From the NCBI GenBank assembly GCA_033239005.1, contig BSQZ01000010.1:7267001-7331000 (forward strand): 64,000 nucleotides of DNA, given 5' to 3'. Made by a program: the position numbers and the translations under genes. Under the pieces are notes generated by a model, which was given only the letters and a program-made list of their open reading frames with translations, was not told the origin of the DNA and did not search any database. This stretch comes from Lamellibrachia satsuma (taxonomy: Eukaryota; Annelida; Polychaeta; Sabellida; Siboglinidae). Positions 58,201-61,852 of this stretch are shown here, in pieces (positions within the stretch are counted from its first letter, which is position 1; every line of letters starts with the position of its first letter).

Positions 58201-60479
58201 ACAAATTTTTTCTTGATTGGATTGACATGTTTGTGATTGGGCTATTTTGAATACACATTTTATCTGTCACGGTGGTGGAGTAAACAATTTGACCTAGTTC
58301 AATGTGGTTTTAACTATTATCACATAGAAAACCACTAACAATTATTTCTAAATATTCAAATTTATAACATACTGAATTCAGGGTTCTCATTTTAAGAAGA
58401 AACAACCAGAACCATACATTAACATTAAAGGAGTCGTGATAGACTTAAGCATTGAGTTTATTTTTAAAGAGGTTTCGTTTCATAATGTTCATGTTCGAAA
58501 TCCAAATACCATTGCTAGTCAAGATATACCTAGTCCACTTTTTAGTTTATGGCCGTCGTAAATTATATTTAATGTGTAAACATTTTTTATGTGTATTGTT
58601 TCAATCATGTTTCATAGGTTGAAAGTGTTTAGAGTAACTTAGTAAAATTGTATTGACATACAATGCCAATGAATACAATTCGCTGACATTCCAAGAAAGC
58701 TGAACAACACTGATCACGATATTAGCTGAGAATGGTTGTTATATAAGTTATTTATGTGCACTGGTGAACTATATCTTTTCATTGCAGCTTAATTAAATTT
58801 TTTTCCTGCAATGAACCAGTCTTAGCCATGGGTAGGTTCAATTACAATGGTCAATTACAAAGCATCATAACAAGCTCGATTTCATTTATAATTACAGCAC
58901 TTGAAAAAATAAGATACAATTACAGTACTCAAAAAAATCAATTACAATTACAGCACTTAAAACAAAAATTCGGTCTTCATAAAGGGCCAATTGCAATACT
59001 GAGAGTATTCATAGTTTGAATACAACAAATTTTTTTTGGTATAAAAACAAGATTATAAGTGTCATTACTGACCATTTCTAAACAGAATTTTAATTAGAAA
59101 CTAGGCAAATTTGTGCATTACTGCTGCCAGGTTGGGTTCAGTTGTAATTAAGTTTACAATTTCATTCAAACAATGCAATTATACTCAAATTTTAATTATA
59201 TTAATTACAAATTATGCAATTACTGTTGAATCCAGCTTCTAGCATCATGCTAACTAGTTTGCAGACAATTTTGATGAAAGTGTAGACATTCTCAACTAAT
59301 ACTAATTTTTTTTAATTGTTCTATTTAACCACAGAGGCACATTAGGTGCACATAACTTGACTGTGGGGGATGGCTGCAAACTGTACCTAGCTCCGACTGG
59401 AAGAATTCGTAGCACAGATTCCATGGGAAAGCGTGGATTTGATCACCTCATTGTGGCTGCTCATGGCGAGGTCACTCACTTGCCTGGTGCCAGCTTGACA
59501 GATCAGAACCTCACCATCATTGTAAGTTTACAGGATACAGTGGCCATAACAAACACCTTTGTTACACTTCCCCCAAGTAAGTTTTCTCTGTGTAACTCTG
59601 ATGATGCTGTTTCTGGATTTCTGCAAATGCCTTAACAGTTGGGGGATGGATTGTTTGGTCTGACTTTTGCATCACTTCTATTTTCATATTCCTCTACCTT
59701 GTACTATTGTATCAAATTGGTAATATTTGTGTGAATTTTCTGTCTTAAGTTTCTTGATAATCTATTTTGGAAAAGATAGTCTTACATTTTTCGCATTAAA
59801 TGTAGACAAATTGAAGTTTCCTGAATGAAATGGCCAACATTTTTTATGAACATATTTTATTACATAAAGTGGGGATTAATTTTTCAAATATTATTTATAT
59901 GTCTTTTTATTTGAAGCAAAATATTATATAATCCTGAATGTGTTTGATATTTCAATGCCCTTTTATATGGAGAAATACATATCCAATGAAATGTCACCTT
60001 CATCACATGACCAGAATGGTCGTAGGGGTGCCATTCACACACAGTCTTCACCAGAGTTGTCTGTCCTCTGCTGTGCGCAGTAGGGTCGGTTTCGATGTGT
60101 CCTTTCTTGTATGTTATCTAGCCAGTTTTTTCCTCTGGCAACCCCGTCTTTTTTCCCCTCCATGACGTTTTGTAGGATGGTGTTTGCAAAGGTGCTTTAT
60201 CAGTAGATGTGGCCAAATATGGAATGTAAGATCTATGTAAGTTCATACATATAAAATGTTTATACAAATATACATTAATTATAAATGATTACAAAATTAA
60301 TACTGTTTCTGTCCAGGCTAAAACTTTGGAGATCAAAGGTCATGGTCACATGCATGCGGTACATCTCAATGTCACAGCAAATACGATGGTTGTGCATGAC
60401 CTTGGTTTAGTGATTGGCGACCTTCACGTGAACCCATGTGTGCAGGGTGATGGTGTCTCATCTACCAATGGTGCTTCAG
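14476..60479 (+). CDS. Giant modular extracellular protein gene, partial (25 exons)
   Basis: The gene joins the 25 exons listed individually below; all 24 junctions are phase-consistent and give 3,702 codons without a stop. The architecture is a Gly-rich module, three F5/8 type C-like domains, an EPGGPG linker and a 2,253-residue single-exon body with nine 198-199-residue repeats. Then come a second Gly-rich module, linker and body, a third such set, and the entry to a fourth. Frequent NxS/T sequons, Cys residues and beta-rich Gly repeats suggest a secreted or surface adhesive or matrix protein. That role is inferred, and no named family is claimed. Neither the initiator Met and signal peptide nor the stop codon is in the window. 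A membrane anchor was not seen. Exon edges come from GT/AG consensus, phase and comparison between duplicated modules. Confidence 0.85.
14881..16171 (+). other. Intron, no named repeat recognised
   Basis: AT-rich intron. Several short self-complementary patches occur between 15350 and 15560 (such as gagagcaatcgctctc), but no family was recognised. Confidence 0.5.
16172..16434 (+). CDS. Exon: F5/8C-like domain 1, N-terminal half
   Basis: Acceptor tttccag, donor GTAAGA; 263 nt, phase 1 to 0. It encodes VSATSTAYGSS, NPTRTWHANYT, LTFDFQQQFYIVAVEMKGDQ and YYVKSFYLEYYDET. This follows the F5/8 type C pattern of an initial SASS-like motif, W in the first strand, a beta-strand with V-x-V-x-M-x-G and YVxSFxLEYS. 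It pairs with the exon at 22113-22275. Confidence 0.85.
16577..18073 (-). pseudogene. LINE ORF2 reverse transcriptase, broken
   Basis: 17429-18073 reads through SSGVDGIPPKLL, IIPLFKKGSRNKSENYRPVS, YLDFQKAFDKVPHQRL, RRQRVVVDGE and LSGVPQGSVLGPILFLI. It then meets a stop exactly where YIND should follow. Beyond the break the LKFADDTKLF box is still readable in another frame (about 17360-17400). The C-terminal thumb region 16577-17305 is open and ends with INEWNKLS. Thus the catalytic Asp pair is conserved in sequence but out of frame. Confidence 0.85.
18145..18465 (-). mobile_element. V-SINE-like SINE nested in the LINE
   Basis: The SINE is flanked by a perfect 22-bp duplication (18123-18144 and 18466-18487), so it jumped into the LINE. 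On the minus strand it begins with a tRNA-like head (gggggcagccgtggcctagtgg, ttaaggtgttggac, then gtgagttcaagaccc as B-box). It has a core with tgcgatggactagtgtcccg and tccaggagagtcagg, the pattern of V-SINE cores, and ends in a tttacctacc tail. Confidence 0.9.
18966..19792 (-). pseudogene. LINE ORF2 apurinic-type endonuclease domain, one frameshift
   Basis: 19286-19792 carries CLNARSIVNKKNEL, IIGITESWAN, RIGRRGGGVILYVKES and VGLVYRSPN. After a frameshift near 19290 the domain continues in 18966-19286 with MGDFNHGHIQWNS, GENVLDIVLSS and LGNSDHNQIHFDI. The N, E, D-N and S-D-H residues expected for APE-type endonucleases are all visible. The linker to RT follows at 18724-18945. Confidence 0.85.
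19795..20871 (-). CDS. LINE ORF1: SGNH-type esterase with coiled-coil start
   Basis: Intact 358-residue open frame. It starts with a Leu/Glu heptad-like stretch (MKELEVELEELKLL), followed by a Lys/Gly-rich low-complexity region of three 25-residue repeats (GGKTTGVKERGVGET plus GGKEKGVGET). A C-terminal SGNH hydrolase fold comes next: VFVGDSIVRKTD (Ser nucleophile block), VLVHVGTNN, and DGLHLSGKGAAVFAD holding Asp and His. Esterase-like ORF1 proteins are known in CR1/L2 LINEs; their exact role is unsettled. Only 2 bp separate its stop from the next open frame. It is the only undamaged protein of this element. Confidence 0.85.
   Translation of the reverse strand: MKELEVELEELKLLVVAMVGREQGGCASSSSGGTVDDKVGKDTRDARESSPQPGRKLRGGKVTGRRETGRKGTGGKTTGVKERGVGETGGKEKGVGETGGKSTGVKERGVGETGGKEKGVGEKGGKTTGVKERGVRETRAKEWEVGETGGKGSGQNLMEGIERRSYSAAVTEGVRKRARVFVGDSIVRKTDRVLNKGDDVVVCLPGAKIEAITERVNNIVGSGKGGSVLVHVGTNNVEREGTTAIVRKYRQLVRTLKQTRVEQVILSGILPVMGRRGHKYRNCRGMAINMLVQKLCREEEVGFVDLWGSFVGRADMYMKDGLHLSGKGAAVFADKLSAAVDSDMGTMTNIFGSKHSLN
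20901..22112 (+). other. Rest of the domain-1 intron with Tigger insertion
   Basis: 20901-21070 and 21955-22112 align with the sister intron of domain 2 (28750-28975 and 29490-29576), including tttatctagtaaa, gctgaaaaataaaat and the sequence before the acceptor. The extra material between is the DNA transposon at 21151-21958. Confidence 0.8.
21151..21958 (-). mobile_element. pogo/Tigger-type transposon derivative with CENP-B-like HTH remnant
   Basis: The left end CAGTAGAACCCCTTATTTAA, preceded by TA, and the right end (reverse complement AGTAAAGAAACCCTCAATGA) look like diverged pogo/Tigger termini. On the minus strand from 21676 the frame reads MSGRKRKILLLEERVKVVDR, then SKVESA, a TGA stop, and AISISLSVGKTQIQTIAKEK. 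This matches the N-terminal helix-turn-helix of CENP-B/Tigger transposases. The DDE domain is absent, so the element is a deletion derivative. Confidence 0.75.
22113..22275 (+). CDS. Exon: F5/8C-like domain 1, C-terminal half
   Basis: Acceptor aaatttcag, donor GTAAGT; 163 nt, phase 0 to 1. It encodes EKPGDSQPYGFTASSD, ELPHPVLTRKIRLIITNY and GQVVMAAMVYGYEA. This is the second half of an F5/8C domain: the LPxPVxxRxIRLxIT strand followed by xMxYGY, which corresponds to the usual RIxPxxW...ELYG end. Confidence 0.85.
22651..24349. mobile_element. 1.7-kb foldback-like inverted-repeat element
   Basis: The ends match inversely: ggttcaaaattaatggtgtt at 22653 and the reverse complement of 24326-24346 (agggttcgaaattaacagtg). 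Further inside, 23429-23470 pairs with 23957-23998 (tggcagt-tgcatatt-tgt then gagtttgatgttaca), and about 23215-23285 pairs with about 24150-24215 (aattgcac, ttcattcaaaa, aattgtaattgtatt, gaccaat). Arms are diverged and unequal. No transposase is encoded, and open frames inside are short. Confidence 0.7.
26377..26512. repeat. 136-bp hairpin with 51-nt imperfect arms
   Basis: 26377-26427 and the reverse complement of 26462-26512 agree over most positions (ggcttc-t-aatactaatga, tcct, atga). The loop is 34 nt. This is a small non-autonomous inverted-repeat element or MITE. Confidence 0.8.
27835..27975. repeat. Inverted copy of the dispersed repeat at 7800-7975
   Basis: Contains the complement of the 7861-7967 sequence: atggccatatccctgttcaa, tgggtactgtctcagaatca, gcactatattcatatcc. 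It lacks the 12-bp hairpin seen in the other copy. Confidence 0.7.
28448..28710 (+). CDS. Exon: F5/8C-like domain 2, N-terminal half
   Basis: 263 nt, phase 1 to 0, acceptor tttccag, donor GTAAGG. Same length and layout as 16172-16434 and 32167-32429: VRATSTAYDSSE, NPTQTWHARDT, LTFDFQQQFSIVAVEMRGDQ, YYVNSFYLEYYDET. It carries only scattered substitutions. Confidence 0.85.
28711..29576 (+). other. Domain-2 intron with a MITE insertion
   Basis: This intron lacks both the LINE and the Tigger element found in the domain-1 intron, but contains its own insertion at 28977-29486. It keeps the empty LINE site near 28750. Confidence 0.8.
28977..29486. mobile_element. CAAGTC-rich MITE, 510 bp
   Basis: The ends are inverted (CAGACTTGTTGGCAAGTCA, and the reverse complement of the right end CAGACTTGTTGACTCAAGTCA), flanked by TATAT-like sequence. 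The interior is packed with CAAGTC and AGTCAAGTC motifs in direct orientation on both sides of an AT-rich centre. The domain-1 intron lacks it at the matching place. No coding capacity. Confidence 0.8.
29577..29739 (+). CDS. Exon: F5/8C-like domain 2, C-terminal half
   Basis: 163 nt, phase 0 to 1, acceptor catttcag, donor GTAAGT. Encodes EKPGDSQPYGFTASSDGR, ELPHPVLTRHIRLIITGH and VVMAAMMYGYRP. Nearly identical to 22113-22275. Confidence 0.85.
29740..32166 (+). other. Intron, no named repeat
   Basis: The start resembles the introns after domains 1 and 3. The end (about 32020-32166) is nearly identical to 28290-28447. In between the sequence is AT-rich, with a short inverted repeat GTTGGTAAC/GTTACCAAC near 31981-32001 and otherwise nothing recognised. 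Confidence 0.6.
32167..32429 (+). CDS. Exon: F5/8C-like domain 3, N-terminal half
   Basis: 263 nt, phase 1 to 0, acceptor tttccag, donor GTAAGA. Encodes VSATSTASGSSE, NPTGTWHARYT, LTFNFQQQIYIFAVEMRGDQ, YYVKSFCLEYYSET. It carries one extra Cys (SFCLEY) where the other copies have Tyr. Confidence 0.85.
32690..32880. repeat. (CACTCA/CACACT)n microsatellite
   Basis: Interrupted runs of cactcacacactc and related hexamers. Simple-sequence DNA in an intron. Confidence 0.85.
32951..33228. repeat. 67-68-bp tandem repeat, four copies
   Basis: Units start with gtaaatattgttatcgtaac at 32951, 33019, 33087 and 33154. They end with ctcacctggaggatgagtat and differ by single bases and one or two T's. Confidence 0.9.
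33281..33422 (+). CDS. Exon: F5/8C-like domain 3, C-terminal half, shortened
   Basis: 142 nt, phase 0 to 1, acceptor catttttcag, donor GTAAGT. It starts directly at PYAFKSTSDAQ, whereas copies 1 and 2 have seven more codons (EKPGDSQ) before the same Pro. Those copies contain an internal tctcag right at the matching point, so domain 3 uses, or has kept only, the inner acceptor. The frame is unchanged. The rest reads ELPHPVLTRQIRLNMTSY and MYGYKA. Confidence 0.8.
33423..34024 (+). other. Intron, no repeat named
   Basis: AT-rich. The first part resembles the introns following domains 1 and 2. No other structure is claimed. Confidence 0.5.
34025..34078 (+). CDS. Small exon, 54 nt
   Basis: Acceptor tttaattgcag, donor GTGAGC, phase 1 to 1. 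Encodes AVGTDVFPRGACSTPSS and leads in frame into AEPGGPG. A second possible AG lies 6 nt further in and would remove two codons. It is short, but phase and position fit. Confidence 0.65.
34100..34225. repeat. (TG)n and (TA)n microsatellite
   Basis: A tgtgtg run is followed by long ta repeats interrupted by gatatctatataga. It starts about 20 nt after a donor site, so it lies wholly in the intron. Confidence 0.9.
34291..34405. repeat. Purine-only GGA/GGGA minisatellite
   Basis: The plus strand consists of gagggatggaggaagggacg-type units. The strand asymmetry is almost complete. Confidence 0.85.
34466..34597 (+). CDS. Exon: EPGGPG linker I
   Basis: 132 nt, phase 1 to 1, acceptor gaatttcag, donor GTAAGA. 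Encodes AEPGGPGTVFLNGKSIS, LQVDNLGGSALVAMTADCSQ and FDILTSG. The motif EPGGPGTVFL...LxVDN recurs in 44298-44413 (AEPGGPGIAYL...LRIDN) and, in weaker form, at 56330-56930 (GGAGTVYIQ...LIIDN). It marks the junction between Gly module and body. Confidence 0.85.
34598..35444 (+). other. Intron before the giant exon
   Basis: AT-rich, 847 bp, with a short direct duplication (ttgagttactagtatagtgc, at about 34944-34985). No transposon was recognised. Confidence 0.6.
35445..42203 (+). CDS. Giant exon (6,759 nt): body I with nine 198-199-residue repeats
   Basis: Acceptor tttgttcacag, donor GTAAGA, phase 1 to 1; 2,253 codons with no stop. About 325 residues of diverged beta-rich sequence (GAAWIQQTTGEVDDILVTGS, then GDDNSMMHIV) precede nine tandem repeats, whose KIDGTFLP motifs begin at 36419, 37013, 37610, 38204, 38801, 39398, 39995, 40592 and 41189. 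A decayed partial tenth (GRLEFQPSTTFYIN) follows. Each unit reads KIDGTFLP, GNQxGWDSLEIG, GRMQFQPDGDFWCNYIKVNG, FDSNSSHPLGPWSGQSAMKE, INLTVEDI, LTFEASSVVFTDS, VIMKGVTANRT, GYMEFDTRGGSDIHG. Most units have several NxS/T sequons (NSS, NLT, NRT, NES) and one or two Cys. Alternating hydrophobic strands and regular turns suggest a right-handed beta-helix-like fold (inference). Confidence 0.92.
36419..41785. repeat. Nine-copy 594/597-bp coding tandem array
   Basis: Spacings between successive units are 594, 597, 594, 597, 597, 597, 597 and 597 bp, always multiples of three. The two 594-bp units (1 and 3) have SSVSASTLNI where the others have SAMKEASKLNI. Units 1-2 resemble 3-4, and units 5-6 resemble 7-8, so expansion probably went by two-unit blocks. 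Confidence 0.92.
42204..42839 (+). other. Intron
   Basis: No recognised element. A short (AAT)n run lies near 42808-42824. Confidence 0.6.
42840..43084 (+). CDS. Exon: Gly-rich module II, first part
   Basis: 245 nt, phase 1 to 0, acceptor gatcag, donor GTGAGT. Encodes GAGHTGGASGASHGGRGGAG, a segment with two Cys (MPYCTIYEACLWGSGGGSAS), GGRGGGMMHIDVVN and LSGNIFANGE. It parallels the first half of 14476-14880 (SHGGRGG...GGGVIHIV...IHGIVSADG). Confidence 0.85.
43085..43670 (+). other. Intron
   Basis: 586 bp of unremarkable AT-rich sequence. Confidence 0.5.
43671..43854 (+). CDS. Exon: Gly-rich module II, second part
   Basis: 184 nt, phase 0 to 1, acceptor tacaccag, donor GTTTGT. Encodes HPNSGGGSGGAVWIKATEFK, GFIYTNGGAG and YGGGGAGGRINVFFKYGDFK. 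It matches the GGSILIEV...GGGGAGGRITV half of module I. Confidence 0.85.
43855..44297 (+). other. Intron
   Basis: 443 bp, with nothing recognised. Confidence 0.5.
44298..44413 (+). CDS. Exon: EPGGPG linker II
   Basis: 116 nt, phase 1 to 0, acceptor atcatag, donor GTTTGC. Encodes GTAGGSSAEPGGPGIAYLEG, then VYKNLRIDNKCQKPK. It is the clear counterpart of 34466-34597. Confidence 0.85.
44414..45341 (+). other. Intron largely filled by a minisatellite
   Basis: See the repeat at 44560-45275. The flanking 150 nt on the left and 65 nt on the right are ordinary intron sequence. Confidence 0.7.
44560..45275. repeat. Diverged minisatellite, unit about 45-57 bp, about 14 copies
   Basis: The unit is approximately tgtcaaatgggcatgtaaaa, ctgtacatcctgtcc, atggataagttgt. 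Unit lengths vary through the presence or absence of a second ttgt and by small deletions. Divergence between units indicates an older array than the 68-bp one at 32951. Confidence 0.85.
45342..45402 (+). CDS. Small exon, 61 nt
   Basis: Phase 0 to 1, acceptor gttcttcag, donor GTATGT. Encodes VTMPTGDAARMEEYERYNET. It fits between linker II and body II, where module III has a TSSYSEDGGRTWITDNTT segment. Confidence 0.75.
45403..45898 (+). other. Intron
   Basis: 496 bp. An open frame with a hydrophobic stretch (IITFIVVLSIFIFIVWLWG, about 45720-45778) runs into the next exon. Reading it from the upstream exon would hit TGA at once, so it is treated as intron. Confidence 0.65.
45899..46083 (+). 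CDS. Exon: body II, first part
   Basis: 185 nt, phase 1 to 0, acceptor tattcccag, donor GTAATA. Encodes AVAFIQASEMAYATEFTLIE, YGGAHLTFLGDV and VGDDTGYIHIPPQQ. It matches GAAWIQQTTGEVDDILVTGS...GDDNSMMHIV at the start of the giant exon and the GRAHVALS...GDKTGVLHIGPGQ segment of module III. Confidence 0.85.
46900..50520 (+). mobile_element. CR1/L2-clade LINE, same strand as the gene, defective
   Basis: The coding part runs 47046-50149: an N-terminal segment with a hydrophobic stretch and GDIHPNPGP, the endonuclease (47555-48265), the linker, RT and thumb. Non-coding leader and tail were bounded only approximately; the tail ends in ataaaataaataaaact. It is distinct from the 16477 element: different sequence throughout, no separate ORF1 recognised. 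Confidence 0.8.
47046..50149 (+). pseudogene. LINE ORF2 (endonuclease-RT), at least three frameshifts
   Basis: 47046-47558 holds a TLLIATIIG hydrophobic segment and LSGDIHPNPGPYGRP. The frame shifts near 47550 into the endonuclease with IIFLVETKLD, GGGVLIAFRD, SYYRPPND, IAGDFNLPDINW, GNILDLILTS and GMSDHESVTF. It shifts again near 48265, with in-frame stops near 48341 and 48411. RT continues in 48466-49260 with KATGPDELPARVL, ANYRPISLTC and FQHGFQSGLSCESQL. It shifts near 49260 and continues with IDFAKAFDKVPHPRL, SGVPQGSVLGPVLF, RLFADDSIIY and SHSYLGVKLD, ending near 50149. Catalytic FADD is present. Confidence 0.85.
50692..50905 (+). CDS. Exon: body II, second part
   Basis: 214 nt, phase 0 to 1, acceptor tattttccag, donor GTGACT. 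Encodes ISPYKRVNVTYALYVYEG, FELPTATVEFRVP, GWPGDNCPSSFLISST and IWGQLTANNAHILIGTG. The pattern resembles LVNVIVYEDGSLFLPKSF in exon 57916-58104. Confidence 0.85.
50906..51405 (+). other. Intron
   Basis: 500 bp, nothing recognised. An alternative AG at 51382-51383 lies 22 nt before the chosen acceptor and would run into TGA. Confidence 0.6.
51406..51533 (+). CDS. Exon: body II, third part
   Basis: 128 nt, phase 1 to 0, acceptor gatgcacacag, donor GTGAGA. Encodes VTLIMLLPSDRNITCVGMTI, DGGKLDLRSHYG and QYNIE. The acceptor tract is poor in pyrimidines, but phase and protein continuity favour it. Confidence 0.7.
51534..52707 (+). other. Intron with a minisatellite at its start
   Basis: See 51545-52085. 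The remainder is ordinary AT-rich sequence. Confidence 0.6.
51545..52085. repeat. Minisatellite based on gttacctggtccatttactccagcc
   Basis: Alternating units ccttttgttaccgggtccat, ttactccag and ccttttgtttcctggttacc, tggtcc, decaying toward the right. It starts about 12 nt after the donor site of the upstream exon. Confidence 0.9.
52708..52927 (+). CDS. Exon: end of body II and start of Gly module III
   Basis: 220 nt, phase 0 to 1, acceptor ttttttag, donor GTGAGA. Encodes VTVGEGDGNRKGTLTVEGGG, LYISAHTVHVDSAGTITLDG and GLAGGSYGGRGGLSTSG. SYGGRGG is the counterpart of SHGGRGG in modules I and II. Confidence 0.85.
52928..54143 (+). other. Intron with decayed LINE-like sequence and a tandem duplication
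   Basis: 53200-54100 on the minus strand resembles degraded LINE RT C-terminal coding sequence (ENQVDGCGKQTDIQ, then VEFNYFGKLTTDN and KRKLAIGKAP in shifting frames), which is a weak call. A segment of about 96 bp is tandemly duplicated at 53618-53712 and 53715-53805. Confidence 0.5.
54144..54227 (+). CDS. Small exon: Gly module III linker
   Basis: 84 nt, phase 1 to 1, acceptor gtgtcctag, donor GTTAGT. Encodes VISGLSHGSLYNPNDFGSGA and GGTAAKK. It aligns with YDTFTRPYQPGSGGGGPNGG in module I. Confidence 0.75.
54228..54977 (+). other. Intron
   Basis: 750 bp. A repeated gagacaca/aatgagac patch lies near 54815-54900; nothing else was recognised. Confidence 0.5.
54978..55129 (+). CDS. Exon: Gly module III, middle
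   Basis: 152 nt, phase 1 to 0, acceptor gttttactcag, donor GTTGGT. Encodes GGVFDMTVTTVLRLEGVISA, SGGSGGSIRIQTNEMEGSG and SVQ. It matches GGVIHIV...IHGIVSADG...GGAGGSILIEV in module I. Confidence 0.85.
55130..56188 (+). other. Intron
   Basis: AT-rich, with a short TA-repeat microsatellite at about 55985-56030; no element recognised. Confidence 0.6.
56189..56347 (+). CDS. Exon: Gly module III, end
   Basis: 159 nt, phase 0 to 0, acceptor tttgcag, donor GTAATA. Encodes VTGGSGSSGAGGGSGGRIAI, YWSKRKWWYGQFLSFGGR and GMGGAGTVYIQ. It is the counterpart of GGGGAGGRI followed by the EPGGPGTVFL linker. Confidence 0.85.
56348..56877 (+). other. Intron
   Basis: 530 bp, no element recognised. Confidence 0.5.
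56878..57089 (+). CDS. Exon: linker III and start of body III
   Basis: 212 nt, phase 0 to 2, acceptor tcttttacag, donor GTACGT. Encodes NVQNRTLIIDNANHQLA, WDTSSYSEDGGRTWITDNTT and DLDEIHILGRAHVALSPQLS. LIIDN matches the LQVDN and LRIDN of linkers I and II. HILGRAHVAL matches LVTGSHLVM in the giant exon. Confidence 0.85.
57090..57915 (+). other. Intron with a minisatellite
   Basis: 57325-57485 is built from attgtgtacattgtgtgcat and gtgtacattgtagaa units, about six copies. Confidence 0.8.
57325..57485. repeat. GTACATTGTGTGCAT minisatellite
   Basis: Two related sub-units (ttgtgtacattgtgtgcatg and tgtacattgtagaa) alternate in irregular order. Confidence 0.85.
57916..58104 (+). CDS. Exon: body III, second part
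   Basis: 189 nt, phase 2 to 2, acceptor ctgtttcag, donor GTGAGT. Encodes NFGLRAGKFVGDKTGVLHIG, PGQHAVVQHADD, FLVNVIVYEDGSLFLPKSF and VGIIITIN. GDKTGVLHIG corresponds to GDDTGYIHIP in 45899-46083 and GDDNSMMHIV in the giant exon. Confidence 0.85.
58105..59334 (+). other. Intron
   Basis: A duplicated 47-bp unit (gactattgattgtattcttc, tctgctgtaaaaata) lies at about 58110-58187. 58835-59240 is rich in CAATTACA/TGTAATTG motifs, possibly a small MITE. Confidence 0.55.
59335..59521 (+). CDS. Exon: body III, third part
   Basis: 187 nt, phase 2 to 0, acceptor ttaaccacag, donor GTAAGT. Encodes GTLGAHNLTVGDGCKLYLAP, TGRIRSTDS and GFDHLIVAAHGEVTHLPGAS. FDHLIVAAHGEV resembles GWDSLEIGAQGRM in the 199-residue repeat unit. 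Confidence 0.85.
59522..60316 (+). other. Intron
   Basis: 795 bp, nothing recognised. Confidence 0.5.
60317..60479 (+). CDS. Exon: end of body III, last exon in window
   Basis: 163 nt, phase 0 to 1, acceptor ctgtccag, donor GTAACA. Encodes AKTLEIKGHGHMHAVHLNVT, MVVHDLGLVIGDLHVN and CVQGDGVSSTNGAS. The end resembles LDGQGTTEGLGTGNG in exon 52708, which suggests that a fourth Gly-rich module follows beyond the window. Confidence 0.8.
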
Positions 60480-60514
60480 GTAACAATGTCCCATTGTTTG
60501 ATAAAATGAACATG

Positions 60515-61494
60515 CAGTCGAGCCTCGTTATAACGTGGTAGTCGGGGTCCACGACTCCGGACCGCGCTGTAAGCGAGGCACGTTAGGTGTTCTCATATCT
60601 GCCCCCAGGGAGCTACTAAACAACAGTGATCGCCAGCCGCTGCACCAAGCCCAAGAACGCTGTCGAAGCCCTGTGTGCTTGCAGCATTGTCTTATACAGC
60701 AATATGCAGTTTATGGAACTTATTAAATAAATATACTAGCATCAACGTGTATTATTTTTAAATGTCACACCCTCTTGACTCTTGAACTGAATAAAACACA
60801 TGTACGCATACCGTTATGGAATAGATCTACTACGATGTACTGGACCAATAGACCTACGAATCGAAAATAATAACCTGGACCTGAGCAGCCGAAAACGTAT
60901 ATGATTTGACAAACGTAGTATGTAAGCTGATAAAACACAGAAAACGACAATAGGTAGAATTAATAATTATTTCACTTCGTCTTTCAACCAATCTCGACTG
61001 AAGCATAAATTTATTACGCATCACTTAACATCGATTCATCGTTTCATGTGGATGACGAATTCGTATTTTCACGCACCTGTAGAGCCTTGGGTTAGGAATT
61101 TGGCATGTTGGTTTCGCGTTGCGAAAATGATTAAATTTACGATGTAATGGAAGCATGTAATTTCACCCAAGTGTTATGTTGGTACTAAAAACATAACACA
61201 TAACAGTTGATCTGATTCTTACGCAAGGCGTATTTGTGAATCTCGATTGCAATTTACAAACCGTTGAAGCGATTGATCTGATGTCAGCGGCAGTGCAAAA
61301 TAAACAACACGTTGATACTTGTTCATTGACATTGTTCACCTAATGTTTCTTGAGAATTGTCAAAGCAATTCTAAGTAGGTTTAAGCAGGCCCATTTGACA
61401 TTTTCCCCTGGCGGCAGAAATTCGGGGTCCACAACCGACCGCGTTATATCCGAATCCGCGTAATAACGGGGCACGTAATAACGAGGCACGACTG
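60515..61494. mobile_element. pogo/Tigger-type element, 980 bp
   Basis: Left end CAGTCGAGCCTCGTTATAAC; reverse complement of the right end CAGTCGTGCCTCGTTATTAC. The right end is followed by TA. Inner parts of both ends share cggggtccac and accgcg-like sequence. No transposase frame is present. The element starts 35 bp after the donor of exon 60317-60479. Confidence 0.75.
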
Positions 61495-61852
61495 TATTAA
61501 GCAAGAAGTAAGACAATCTTTGCAAGTATTTAGTACAATTTCATTCTGCTAAATTTTCATGATTTGTTTTGTGAATAAATAAATTACTATGAGCTTGTAA
61601 ACATTATTTTGCTCTTAAAATCAAGTTTGTTCTTTAGCTACGATGACAAAGAAATTAAGAAAAGTGTGTTACACTAAGAATCCATCATGCAAATTGCTCA
61701 TATAAATGGTCTGTATTAAGGACGTGGACTTTCAGCAAAGCACATCCATCATGTACATACCATGTTGTTCCCAACAGACGTGCAGTGCACGAGTGTGAAG
61801 GCTTGGGTGCACATCTATTAGTTCTCAAACGTGGCCCGAATCATGATCTGCC
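61495..61852. other. Nothing recognised
   Basis: AT-rich sequence between two transposons with no gene or repeat recognised. Confidence 0.5.
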
